This document shows positions 1 through 6,231 of a DNA stretch of 23,178 nucleotides, one piece after another. Both the position numbers and the translations under genes were made by a program. Positions within the stretch are counted from its first letter, which is position 1; every line of letters begins with the position of its first letter. The notes below the pieces were generated by a model. It was not told the DNA's origin, did no database searches, and was given only the letters and a program-made list of their open reading frames with translations. This DNA is from Thermoplasmata archaeon (lineage in GTDB: Archaea; Thermoplasmatota; Thermoplasmata; Thermoplasmatales; Thermoplasmataceae). The stretch spans positions 1 through 23,178 of the forward strand of contig JAKARU010000003.1 in NCBI GenBank assembly GCA_021819225.1. The letters run 5' to 3'.

Positions 1-116
1 TTCCTAACTCCGCCCAAAGTTTGAAAATGTTTACTTTTATTGATGTATGGACGAGCCAGAATCATACCTGTTATCCATACAAATATGACCAGAATTGCTA
101 TTTCGAGATACGACAT
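1..116 (-). CDS. N-terminal fragment of an unrecognised membrane protein
   Basis: A reading frame opens with ATG at 116 on the minus strand and runs off the left edge after 38 codons without a stop. The visible peptide begins MSYLEIAILVIFVWITGMIL, one hydrophobic helix at about residues 4-21, followed by a basic stretch (RPYINKSKH), as in a signal anchor with the following part in the cytoplasm. An AT-rich TATA-like stretch lies about 40 bp upstream (151-162), so a leader of roughly 15 nt is possible. I do not recognise the family; too little of the protein is present. It is divergent from the FBP aldolase/phosphatase gene. Confidence 0.5.
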   Translation of the reverse strand, partial: MSYLEIAILVIFVWITGMILARPYINKSKHFQTLGGVR

Positions 117-218
117 GGTTTACCTATTCCGGTTATGGCATGAGAATCTGCATTAAATTACTTTTCATAAAAAAGTTGAGAAGTTGATTCTGATTTACGT
201 GACTTTTGTTTCCGAACC

Positions 219-229
219 ATTTTAATATG
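219..229 (+). promoter_or_regulatory. TATA box of the fbp cluster
   Basis: TTTAATAT at 221-228 is centred 25.5 bp before the ATG at 250, the spacing expected if transcription starts at the start codon. The other in-frame ATG at 244 would be only about 20 bp away, so this box favours 250 as the start. Confidence 0.5.
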
Positions 230-249
230 TCTTCTGCATTGATATGCTG

Positions 250-1407
250 ATGAAGACAACACTTAGCCATATAAAGGCGGATATAGGAAGTTTACCTGGT
301 CATACAACTGTACACGAGGATGTGGAAAAAACAGTAAGGAAGCATATTATCGAAAATGGAAAAGGAATAATCTGGGATAGTTTTATTGGCCATATTGGGG
401 ACGATATTCAGATAACCATGGTGCATGGGAATGGCATAAACGCTTCAGAGGTACATAAGCTCGCGTGGGATGCTTTCAAGGCAGGAACCGAGGTTGCAAA
501 AGATCTTGGTCTTTACGGTGCAGGTCAGGATCTCCTTAAAGATTCATTTTCAGGTAATATAAAAGGGATGGGGCCTGGGGTCGCGGAAATGGAGATAACA
601 CCAAGAAAAAGCGAGCCATTCATAGTGTTTATGATGGACAAGACCGAGCCCGGAGCATTTAATTACCCTATATTCAGGATGTTTGCGGACCCATTCAACA
701 CACCCGGACTGGTAATAGACAACAACATGCATTCCGGGTTCAGGTTTGAGATATGGGATATTGTTAAGGCAAAATCAATCTTCCTTGACGCTCCTGAGGA
801 GATGTATGATATTATATCACTTATAGGAACGAAGGGAAGATATGTTATCAAGAGAGTATTCACAAAGGAAAACCATGAGAAACTACCAAATGAGAATGTG
901 GCCGTCATCACTACGGACAAGCTGTCGTTCATTGCGGGAGAATATGTTGGAAAGGACGATCCTGCAGGCATAGTCAGGATTCAGTCAGGCCTTCCAGCAT
1001 CCGGGGAGGTTATGGAAGCGTTTACCCATCCATATCTTGTTTCGGGATGGATGAGGGGATCATTCAACGGGCCTTTGATGCCAGTTGCAATGAATCAGTC
1101 CAAGATGGTAAGATTTGACGGTCCTCCTAAGGTTGTGGGACTTGGATTTGTCTATAAGGACAAGAGACTGGTTGGCCCTGTCGACATGTTTGATGATCCC
1201 GCTTATGACAATGCAAGAGCAAAGGCGAACGATATTGCAGATTATATAAGGAGGATGGGCCCATTTGAGCCGCACCGTCTCCCAGAGGAGGACATGGAAT
1301 ACACCACGCTGCCAAAAGTCCTTGAAAAGCTTGGTGGAAGGTTCAAGTCAATCGAAGGCCAGGAAAAAAAGGGGAAAGTCCATGAGTCAACTCTTGACAT
1401 GGATTAG
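250..1407 (+). CDS. fbp: Fructose-1,6-bisphosphate aldolase/phosphatase, archaeal bifunctional type
   Basis: Cytosolic bifunctional enzyme of gluconeogenesis: it condenses dihydroxyacetone phosphate and glyceraldehyde 3-phosphate to FBP, then dephosphorylates it to fructose 6-phosphate. At 385 residues it is full length and aligns from memory with the Sulfolobus tokodaii enzyme over its whole length. Visible family blocks are IKADIGSLPGH near the N-terminus (metal-binding Asp11 and His18), GAGQDLLKDSFSGN (90-103), FADPFNTPGLVID (145-157), the Schiff-base lysine in YVGKDDP (Lys235, Tyr232) and EYTTLPKVLEKL (350-361). An ATG two codons further upstream (244) is in frame. I chose 250 because the family normally begins MKTTxSxIKAD and the TATA spacing fits. 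It is followed after 15 nt by the deaminase gene and is probably cotranscribed with it. Confidence 0.95.
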   Translation: MKTTLSHIKADIGSLPGHTTVHEDVEKTVRKHIIENGKGIIWDSFIGHIGDDIQITMVHGNGINASEVHKLAWDAFKAGTEVAKDLGLYGAGQDLLKDSFSGNIKGMGPGVAEMEITPRKSEPFIVFMMDKTEPGAFNYPIFRMFADPFNTPGLVIDNNMHSGFRFEIWDIVKAKSIFLDAPEEMYDIISLIGTKGRYVIKRVFTKENHEKLPNENVAVITTDKLSFIAGEYVGKDDPAGIVRIQSGLPASGEVMEAFTHPYLVSGWMRGSFNGPLMPVAMNQSKMVRFDGPPKVVGLGFVYKDKRLVGPVDMFDDPAYDNARAKANDIADYIRRMGPFEPHRLPEEDMEYTTLPKVLEKLGGRFKSIEGQEKKGKVHESTLDMD

Positions 1408-1422
1408 GAACAAGAATTCAGC

Positions 1423-1923
1423 ATGAGCACACAACCAACATGGGATCAGTACTTCATGGGAATGGCACATCTTGCGTCCCTGAGGTCCAACTGCGTGAGA
1501 AGGAGTGTGGGAGCTGTCATCGTAAAGGACAAGAACGTCCTTGCCACTGGTTATAATGGTCCTCCCAGTGGAGCACAGCACTGTGATGTTGTGAGCTGTA
1601 TACGAATTGATATGAATATTCCTTCTGGTGAAAGGCATGAGCTGTGCAGGGGGTTGCACGCTGAGCAAAACGCGATAATTCAAGCTGCTGTTCACGGTGT
1701 GAGCATAAAGGATTCGGTTATTTATACAACCACACATCCCTGTGTTGTTTGTGCCAAGATGATCCTAAATGCTCAAATACATGAAATCATATACGCTGAC
1801 GGTTACCCTGACGAGCTATCTCAACTGATGTTGCTGGAAAGTAATGTCAAGACCAGAGAATTCAAGATGACAAGAGATGATCTGATTGAGCTGCTTAAGG
1901 TCAGGACTGACCTGAAGCTGTGA
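1423..1923 (+). CDS. dCMP deaminase-like zinc deaminase (CDA superfamily)
   Basis: A 166-residue cytidine/deoxycytidylate deaminase-fold enzyme, most likely converting dCMP to dUMP for thymidylate synthesis. The zinc and catalytic motif is HAEQNAI (His79, Glu81 as proton shuttle), followed by PCVVCAK with Cys107 and Cys110. The segment [12 protein letters not shown] (43-54) is typical of the dCMP deaminase/ComEB branch rather than of free cytidine deaminases. The loop Cys54...Cys59...Cys75 could bind a second zinc, as in phage-type dCMP deaminases; this is inferred. It starts 15 nt after the fbp stop with no clear ribosome site and is followed within 6 nt by the DedA gene, suggesting one transcript. 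Substrate could also be another cytosine derivative. Confidence 0.85.
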   Translation: MSTQPTWDQYFMGMAHLASLRSNCVRRSVGAVIVKDKNVLATGYNGPPSGAQHCDVVSCIRIDMNIPSGERHELCRGLHAEQNAIIQAAVHGVSIKDSVIYTTTHPCVVCAKMILNAQIHEIIYADGYPDELSQLMLLESNVKTREFKMTRDDLIELLKVRTDLKL

Positions 1924-1929
1924 TCTAAA

Positions 1930-2595
1930 ATGAGTTCAGTCATATCCGGTTTGATTGCGTATGTAGTTAATGTTATCATTTATGTGATTCGTGTCTCAAA
2001 TTACCCTGGCATTTTCTTCCTGATGTTCCTGGAAGGTGTCCTCCTCCCTATCCCTTCCGAAGTTGTCATGGCATTTGCAGGTTATCTTTCCCTTACAGGC
2101 CAGCTTCCTGCCTTTCTCGGGATTCCTCCGGTCATTCTTGCCCTCATTGCAGGAAGTACAGGGAATGCAGTTGGTGCAGCAGCTGCGTATGCTATCGGTT
2201 ATTATGGAGGAAGGCCGGCAATACTCAGATTTGGAAAATATGTGAGGCTTGATCAGGATACACTTGCCAAGACTGAGAAGTGGTTCAATAAATATGGTGA
2301 AGTCTCGGTATTCTTCACGAGACTGGTACCTGTGTTCAGAACATTTATTTCAATTCCAGCAGGTCTTGCAGAAATGAATTTTAAGAAATTCATAATTCTT
2401 ACCTTTGTTGGGACAGTTATCTGGGATTCTGTCCTCATTTACCTTGGCTACATCCTTGGAAGCAAATGGCAGAATATCCTTGGGGCGTTCAATGATTATT
2501 CCTATATTGCAATAGCAGCAGCGTTTGCCGTATTGATATATGTTTATTACAAACTTTCCCGAAGGAGCAGTACAAAAAATACGACCGGAAATTGA
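1930..2595 (+). CDS. DedA family integral membrane protein
   Basis: A 221-residue protein of the DedA (SNARE-associated/VTT) family, whose bacterial members act in membrane homeostasis and as lipid carrier flippases. Visible signatures are FLEGVLLPIPSEVVMAFAGY (residues 33-52, with the conserved Glu and PIPSE), a glycine-rich second helix region with AAAYAIGYYGG, and FTRLVPVFRTFISIPAG (127-143, the conserved R-x-x-P-x-x-R-T block). Hydrophobic segments occur near 15-55, 63-92, 130-180 and 190-208; the C-terminal tail is basic. The start is supported by a GTGATC ribosome site (1920-1925) that overlaps the preceding stop codon. Its substrate in archaea with tetraether lipids is unknown. Grouping with fbp and the deaminase is probably simple co-transcription. 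Confidence 0.9.
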   Translation: MSSVISGLIAYVVNVIIYVIRVSNYPGIFFLMFLEGVLLPIPSEVVMAFAGYLSLTGQLPAFLGIPPVILALIAGSTGNAVGAAAAYAIGYYGGRPAILRFGKYVRLDQDTLAKTEKWFNKYGEVSVFFTRLVPVFRTFISIPAGLAEMNFKKFIILTFVGTVIWDSVLIYLGYILGSKWQNILGAFNDYSYIAIAAAFAVLIYVYYKLSRRSSTKNTTGN

Positions 2596-2688
2596 ATCGA
2601 TGAACAATTTAAACATGTGATTCCTCATTTTCTGATATCAGGCCAGGCAAAATTTTAGGCTTCTTGATCAAGGCATGCATTGGAAAGA

Positions 2689-2697
2689 ATTTATAAC
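2689..2697 (+). promoter_or_regulatory. TATA box of the L40e-purQ unit
   Basis: ATTTATAAC at 2689-2697 lies about 35 bp before the L40e ATG, implying a leader of about 10 nt, slightly longer than for most first genes here. Confidence 0.45.
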
Positions 2698-2728
2698 TAA
2701 AAATCAATAGGGTGTCTGGGTAGAAGAA

Positions 2729-2878
2729 ATGCCATTTGCTGAATCAATAGAAAGAAGACTGAACAAGAAAATATGCATGAGATGTGATGCCAGGAATTCC
2801 GTGAAGGCCACGAGATGCAGAAAATGTGGATATACTGGATTGAGGATGAAGGCTAAGGAAAGGCGCGGTGGCCAGTGA
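2729..2878 (+). CDS. rpl40e: 50S ribosomal protein L40e
   Basis: A 49-codon gene for the small zinc-ribbon ribosomal protein L40e (eL40) of the large subunit. It begins [20 protein letters not shown] and has four cysteines arranged CxxC (Cys16, Cys19) and CxxC (Cys30, Cys33), followed by [15 protein letters not shown]. Length and sequence are normal for archaeal L40e, which lacks the ubiquitin fusion found in eukaryotes. It is very basic. purQ begins 6 nt after its stop, with the presumed purQ ribosome site overlapping the L40e stop codon, so the two are probably translationally coupled. Confidence 0.92.
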   Translation: MPFAESIERRLNKKICMRCDARNSVKATRCRKCGYTGLRMKAKERRGGQ

Positions 2879-2884
2879 TATCTG

Positions 2885-3673
2885 TTGGATAGTAAACCAC
2901 TAAGGGCCGGAATACTGAGAATGGAAGGCACGAACAATGATTCCGAGGCCTTTCGCTCATTTCAGGAATCAGGGTTTGAACCAAGATACATTCATATCTG
3001 GGAGATAGAACATTCCAGAACTAGCCTTGAGGATTACAGCGTCCTGTTTATTCCCGGTGGTTTTTCGGCCGGAGATTATGTAAGGGCCGGTGCAATTTTT
3101 GCTTTAAGGTTGAAGAACTCGTCGGAGCACATCCTCAGGAGAATGGTTGAAGATGGAGTTCCGGTTATAGGGGCATGCAATGGATTCCAGGTTCTTACCG
3201 AAACAGGCATGATAGGATCCAGTTACGGCAGGAGAGATATCGCACTGGGAGTGAATCAAAGTGGAAAGTTTGAATGCAGGACTGTGTATATCAAGTATAC
3301 GGGCAGGAACAGGATATTTGATGGGATTATCAGCAGGAATTCGATCTTTGAGATACCTGTAGCACATAAGGAAGGGAACATCAGGTTCATTAATGACACG
3401 ATAATGAACGACCTGGTGGATGAGGGCAGGAACCTTTTCACATACTTCGATCCGACTGGCTCTGGAAGTTCATATCCATGGAACCCGAATGGTTCTGTTC
3501 ATGATATTGCAGGAATTTCAGGCGAATTTGGTAATATAATTGGACTCATGCCTCATCCCGAGAGAATTTTTTACAGATATCAACTCTCCACGAACGGTAA
3601 AATTAAGGAAATGCAGCCGTTTGGCCAGCTTTTCTTCTCTGCACTTAGAAAATATGCCGAAAGGCGAAACTAA
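2885..3673 (+). CDS. purQ: Phosphoribosylformylglycinamidine synthase, glutaminase subunit PurQ
   Basis: Class I glutamine amidotransferase subunit of FGAM synthase (purine biosynthesis step 4), which supplies ammonia to PurL. The 262-residue protein shows the triad: Cys98 in GACNGFQ, and His224 and Glu226 in LMPHPE. Other blocks are GILRMEGTNNDSEA (9-22) and FIPGGFSAGDYVRAGAI (55-71). The start is TTG at 2885, chosen because the frame has no suitable ATG before the first conserved block and a GTGAT ribosome site (2875-2879) sits 5 nt upstream. No purL or purS is visible nearby. Its stop codon interlocks with that of the convergent UPF0200 gene (shared CTAA). Confidence 0.93.
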   Translation: MDSKPLRAGILRMEGTNNDSEAFRSFQESGFEPRYIHIWEIEHSRTSLEDYSVLFIPGGFSAGDYVRAGAIFALRLKNSSEHILRRMVEDGVPVIGACNGFQVLTETGMIGSSYGRRDIALGVNQSGKFECRTVYIKYTGRNRIFDGIISRNSIFEIPVAHKEGNIRFINDTIMNDLVDEGRNLFTYFDPTGSGSSYPWNPNGSVHDIAGISGEFGNIIGLMPHPERIFYRYQLSTNGKIKEMQPFGQLFFSALRKYAERRN

Positions 3674-4215
3674 ACTTCCGGATGCTCCTTTTCAATTCGT
3701 TCCAGGAGGCTTTCGACATTCGCCTTGAATTCTTCAAGCGTTGAATCATTGACAATCATGTAATCAGAAAGTGAGATTGCCTTTCCAATCCCCCATGACA
3801 GCTCTCTCTCGTCTCTCTTTACCAGTTCATCCATTATCTTTATGTCGTCAGGCCTGCTTCTCTTGACGATTCGTTTCAGTCTCTCATCCCTGTCTGTATG
3901 GATTGCAACCAGAACAAGATTTGGATTAACCTTCTGAAAATAATTAAATTCTTCCATGTTACGGAGACCATCTACAATTACGTGGTTCTTTTCCTTTATG
4001 TCTTCGACCAGCCTCCTTGCCCATATATCCATGCCATAAAGTTCCCTTTCCCTGTTGGAAAACGCCCCTATACTTCCATCATTCTCATTAATTCCATTCA
4101 ATTTGGCGTATTTTCTGACTGTGTCCCCCATGTGGTAATCTATCCATCCATGCGTCCTAGCGACCTTAATAAATTCATCTTTCCCTGATCCAGGCATCCC
4201 GGTAATAATAAGCAT
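3670..4215 (-). CDS. UPF0200 family P-loop nucleotide kinase
   Basis: A 181-residue P-loop protein of the archaeal UPF0200 family, related in fold to nucleoside monophosphate kinases and dephospho-CoA kinase. Walker A is GMPGSGKD (residues 6-13). HVIVDGLRNMEEFNYF (78-93) resembles the Walker B region, and the family-specific block RDERELSWGIGKAISLSDYM (134-153) is present, as is a lid-like arginine-rich RIVKRSRPDD. The substrate is not established; proposals for relatives include nucleotide or dephospho-CoA phosphorylation. A TATA-like TTATTAAC on the minus strand (4239-4247) is centred 27-28 bp upstream of the ATG, fitting a leaderless mRNA. It is convergent with purQ and overlaps it by 4 nt. 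Confidence 0.85.
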   Translation of the reverse strand: MLIITGMPGSGKDEFIKVARTHGWIDYHMGDTVRKYAKLNGINENDGSIGAFSNRERELYGMDIWARRLVEDIKEKNHVIVDGLRNMEEFNYFQKVNPNLVLVAIHTDRDERLKRIVKRSRPDDIKIMDELVKRDERELSWGIGKAISLSDYMIVNDSTLEEFKANVESLLERIEKEHPEV

Positions 4216-4238
4216 CGGCTACGTTTATGACTTGAAAG

Positions 4239-4247
4239 TTAATAACA
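4239..4247 (-). promoter_or_regulatory. TATA-like box of the UPF0200 gene
   Basis: GTTATTAAC when read on the minus strand, centred about 28 bp from the ATG at 4215, consistent with leaderless transcription. Confidence 0.4.
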
Positions 4248-4362
4248 TGTTCTCATCAGGTGATTTTCTGATTCTGACGAATTGCCATCGCACAGGAACA
4301 TGCAGGCCGATGTGTGTAACATTTCGAAAAATAGATATGTATTCAGTAATATGGTTTTCCAC

Positions 4363-4434
4363 GGACAGGTGGCAGAGAGGCGATGCGTGGGACTGCAGAT
4401 CCCATCTACTAGGGTTCAAATCCCTACCTGTCCT
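4363..4434 (+). tRNA. tRNA-Cys (anticodon GCA)
   Basis: A complete cloverleaf folds by hand. The acceptor stem GGACAGG (4363-4369) pairs with CCTGTCC (4427-4433). The D stem is GCA/TGC (4372-4374/4384-4386). The anticodon stem TGGGA/TCCCA encloses loop CTGCAGA with anticodon GCA at 4395-4397. The variable loop has 5 nt, and the T stem TAGGG/CCCTA encloses TTCAAAT. The discriminator base is T (U73), the identity element expected for tRNA-Cys. CCA is not encoded and no intron is present. An AT-rich GATATGTA (4334-4341) about 25 bp upstream may be its TATA box, and a T5 run at 4465-4469 may end the transcript. Confidence 0.95.
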
Positions 4435-4764
4435 TAATTAAATGCTTCATAGAGCCTTCTCTTCTTTTTGGACGCTATTAAGCGGATATCTGAACTCACG
4501 AACTCAGAAGGTATATGATAATGTGCTATTTCCATATAAGATGAAATTTTTTTCTCGTGGAACTTATGCTGGCACCGCTTCAAGGATACATTACAGTTCA
4601 GCAGCCGTACGTCTTCCTCAAACATCATTTTACTAACGCCAGAATGTGATTCCTTGAGATTTCCCCTCTTTCATCTATATTATTAATTGTTGATGGCATC
4701 AATAACCTTGAATCGCAGAATTATCCATCCATAATCAAATCATGCAGAACTCAAAGTTAAAAAG
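4435..4764. other. Intergenic stretch without a recognisable gene
   Basis: I see no credible coding region between the tRNA and 4765. Open frames of about 64 codons exist on both strands near 4434-4636, but one runs back into the tRNA and neither has a promoter-start arrangement or a recognisable protein. The only notable element is CTTCTTTTT (4461-4469), a possible terminator for the tRNA. Confidence 0.5.
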
Positions 4765-4774
4765 GCATATAAAG
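4765..4774 (+). promoter_or_regulatory. Strong TATA-like element before a 31-codon frame
   Basis: GCATATAAAG, preceded by a purine-rich stretch (TTAAAAAG) that could act as a BRE. Centred 31 bp before the ATG at 4801. It is one of the best TATA matches in the window although no known gene follows directly. Confidence 0.4.
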
Positions 4775-4800
4775 TGGTAACAGGTAGCATTGCAAGGATT

Positions 4801-4896
4801 ATGCATTCAAGACAGGATGGGAAATTCATAGAAACGTCCCTCAGGAATGAATCACTAGTTGGTGAGGGGGGTAGTGCCTTACTTTCCACATGGTAA
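4801..4896 (+). CDS. Possible 31-residue small protein or small RNA locus
   Basis: A 31-codon frame starts at ATG 4801 (MHSRQDGKFIETSLRNE...) and ends at TAA 4894-4896. Support: a good TATA element about 31 bp upstream, AAGGAT just before the ATG, and a 6-bp hairpin (TTCCAC 4884-4889 with GTGGAA 4899-4904) followed by TAATTTTCT that overlaps its end and could stop transcription. The sequence is hydrophilic at the start and matches no family I know. The same signals would equally describe a short non-coding RNA of about 110-120 nt, or the frame may be chance. It lies directly upstream of the flavin reductase promoter. Confidence 0.25.
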   Translation: MHSRQDGKFIETSLRNESLVGEGGSALLSTW

Positions 4897-4910
4897 GCGT
4901 GGAATAATTT
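4884..4910 (+). terminator. Possible hairpin terminator of the short transcript
   Basis: TTCCAC (4884-4889) pairs with GTGGAA (4899-4904) around a 9-nt loop and is followed by TAATTT. The stem is short, so this is tentative. Confidence 0.25.
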
Positions 4911-4920
4911 TCTATATTAA
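4911..4920 (+). promoter_or_regulatory. TATA box of the flavin reductase gene
   Basis: TCTATATTAA, with its core centred about 25 bp before GTG 4941 and about 31 bp before ATG 4947. By the spacing seen at other leaderless genes here the GTG would be the first codon. Confidence 0.45.
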
Positions 4921-4940
4921 ATGAGAATACATACCATGTT

Positions 4941-5495
4941 GTGAATATGAAGATAATAGGATTTGGCGGGAGTCTCAGGAAAGGATCATACAACTTAATG
5001 CTTCTAAATGAATTCAAGAGGATAAATCAGGACCTGTTTGATGTGGAAATTGCAGATATTTCAGGTATACCTGTTTATAACCAGGATCTTGATAGTAATC
5101 AGCCCGAAAGCGTGACACTTCTCAGGGAGAGAGTGAAGAGTTCTGATGGGTTTGTGATTTCAACGCCAGAATATGACTTTTCTATTCCTGGCTTCCTGAA
5201 GAATACACTTGATTATCTCTCGCGACCTGTTGGCATGAACCCTTTTTCAGGAAAAGCCGGAGCAATAATGAGTACATCAATCAGCATGCTTGGCGGCTCG
5301 AGAGCACAGTATCACCTCAGGCAGGTATTAACCTATCTGGACACGAGAATAGTCAACAAGCCAGAGATATTCGTAACGTTTGCAAACCAGAAATTTGACG
5401 AAAATGGTAGGCTGAAAGATGAAATGACTACAAAATTCATAAGGGAACTGGGTGAAAAACTAAGAAGTGAAATCAACAAATCCTCATTAACCTGA
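4941..5495 (+). CDS. NADPH-dependent FMN reductase family protein
   Basis: A flavodoxin-fold protein of the NADPH-dependent FMN reductase/azoreductase family (184 residues from GTG 4941, 182 from ATG 4947). The FMN phosphate loop is GSLRKGSYN (N-terminal region), and the characteristic PEYDFSIPGFLKNTLDYLSR (about residues 73-92) contacts the flavin. GGSRAQYHLRQVL follows, as in ChrR/SsuE-like members. It probably reduces quinones, chromate or other electrophiles with NAD(P)H, protecting against oxidative stress; the true substrate cannot be told from sequence. It stands alone, with its own TATA box and a T7 tract 17 nt after the stop. Confidence 0.88.
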   Translation: MNMKIIGFGGSLRKGSYNLMLLNEFKRINQDLFDVEIADISGIPVYNQDLDSNQPESVTLLRERVKSSDGFVISTPEYDFSIPGFLKNTLDYLSRPVGMNPFSGKAGAIMSTSISMLGGSRAQYHLRQVLTYLDTRIVNKPEIFVTFANQKFDENGRLKDEMTTKFIRELGEKLRSEINKSSLT

Positions 5496-5511
5496 ATTTA
5501 CATCGTTGAGA

Positions 5512-5518
5512 TTTTTTT
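5512..5518 (+). terminator. Oligo-T terminator after the flavin reductase
   Basis: A run of seven T residues 17 nt beyond the stop codon, the usual form of archaeal transcription termination. No stem is needed. Confidence 0.5.
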
Positions 5519-5794
5519 GGGTCTATTCTAAGGATCATAATCAGCATGAAAAACTGGATTCATATGGAAGTTGGGAGATATCCTTCATGAATGTGAAATC
5601 ATGAATGACGACACTTATAGAATAAAGGTTAAACAATCCATTCAAATGACGCTAATTTCAACAGGAATCTGATTCAGATAGACCTGCAATGAAAGAGCGC
5701 CCAAGAGGAGTAACGATTCTTGTAACACTGCCAGGAGCCGCGGGATGGATCCACCCTCCAAAAATTCATTATTCAATAAAGAGAAGAGTTACGG
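5519..5794. other. Gap with possible gene remnants
   Basis: No full gene is visible. Two short plus-strand frames occur: a 27-codon frame beginning MNDDTYRIKVKQS near 5601 and a 38-codon frame at 5689-5805 beginning MKERPRGVTILVTLPG. The second opening resembles the N-termini of small archaeal membrane proteins that begin with a basic RPxGVTIL segment, but then turns hydrophilic and stops. It may be a decayed gene; I cannot identify its source. Confidence 0.3.
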
Positions 5795-5968
5795 ATGTAT
5801 ATTAGACACCTCTATTATCCAGCATGTCCTGGGGACATTCCTTATTTTTCTGAGATCAGAGAAGCAACGGCTAATGAAGCACCTGAATTAATTAAATTTA
5901 TCCGGGAAGTAAGTCCGGATAAAACTCAAGTTTATGAAAATCCAGAGTTAATACTATATCCCATGTAA
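5795..5968 (+). CDS. Possible 57-residue small protein
   Basis: A plus-strand frame of 57 codons from ATG 5795 to TAA 5966-5968. The product starts MYIRHLYYPACPGDIPYFSE and continues with an acidic, helix-compatible segment (EIREATANEAPELIKFIREV) and ends in ENPELILYPM. An in-frame stop lies only 5 codons upstream, so this is the whole frame. No clear ribosome site is present; an AT-rich TTCAATAAAG about 23 bp upstream could serve a leaderless mRNA. Composition looks protein-like (balanced acidic and hydrophobic residues, no long low-complexity run). I do not recognise the family. It might also be a fragment of a lost larger gene. Confidence 0.35.
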   Translation: MYIRHLYYPACPGDIPYFSEIREATANEAPELIKFIREVSPDKTQVYENPELILYPM

Positions 5969-6051
5969 TATATCCCCCTGATATAGGATTTCCAAATGCA
6001 GGAAAAATTCACATAATATTAAATTAATGATGATGTTCAATTACTATTAGG

Positions 6052-6099
6052 AGTCAGGGGTTACCTGATTTGGTGATCTAATATGATAGCACCCTGACT
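6052..6099 (+). repeat. Nested inverted repeat in the gap before the oxidoreductase genes
   Basis: AGTCAGGG (6052-6059) and CCCTGACT (6092-6099) form a perfect 8-bp stem around a 32-nt loop. Inside the loop TTACC and GGTGA can pair around TGATTT, giving a second small stem. It lies about 130 bp before the oxidoreductase start and well outside its TATA box. It could be a structured RNA, a terminator of an upstream transcript or a relic of inserted DNA. Confidence 0.4.
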
Positions 6100-6201
6100 T
6101 CATAAATTTGTGTAGAAACGCTAACGTATATCACGGTAATAGCCTGATTTTCTGGATAGGTTTAGAGCCTTTAAATTTCAGGGTTTTAAAAGTTTGAAAA
6201 C

Positions 6202-6213
6202 TATTTTAATAAC
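6202..6213 (+). promoter_or_regulatory. TATA box of the 2-oxoacid oxidoreductase operon
   Basis: TATTTTAATAAC, centred about 25 bp before the ATG at 6232; the mRNA is probably leaderless. Confidence 0.5.
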
Positions 6214-6231
6214 GAATCAATACCTTAAAGG

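Noticed and set aside
4434..4636. 64-codon frames on both strands just after the tRNA
   Set aside because: One extends into the tRNA, neither has start signals, and neither product looks like a known protein.
5951..5969. Further ATACTAT half-site resembling the proposed operator
   Set aside because: The second half (ATGTAAT) matches only 4 of 7 positions and it lies at the end of a small frame, not upstream of a TATA box. A similar ATAGTAT in the pyrH/prf1 gap also lacks a partner.
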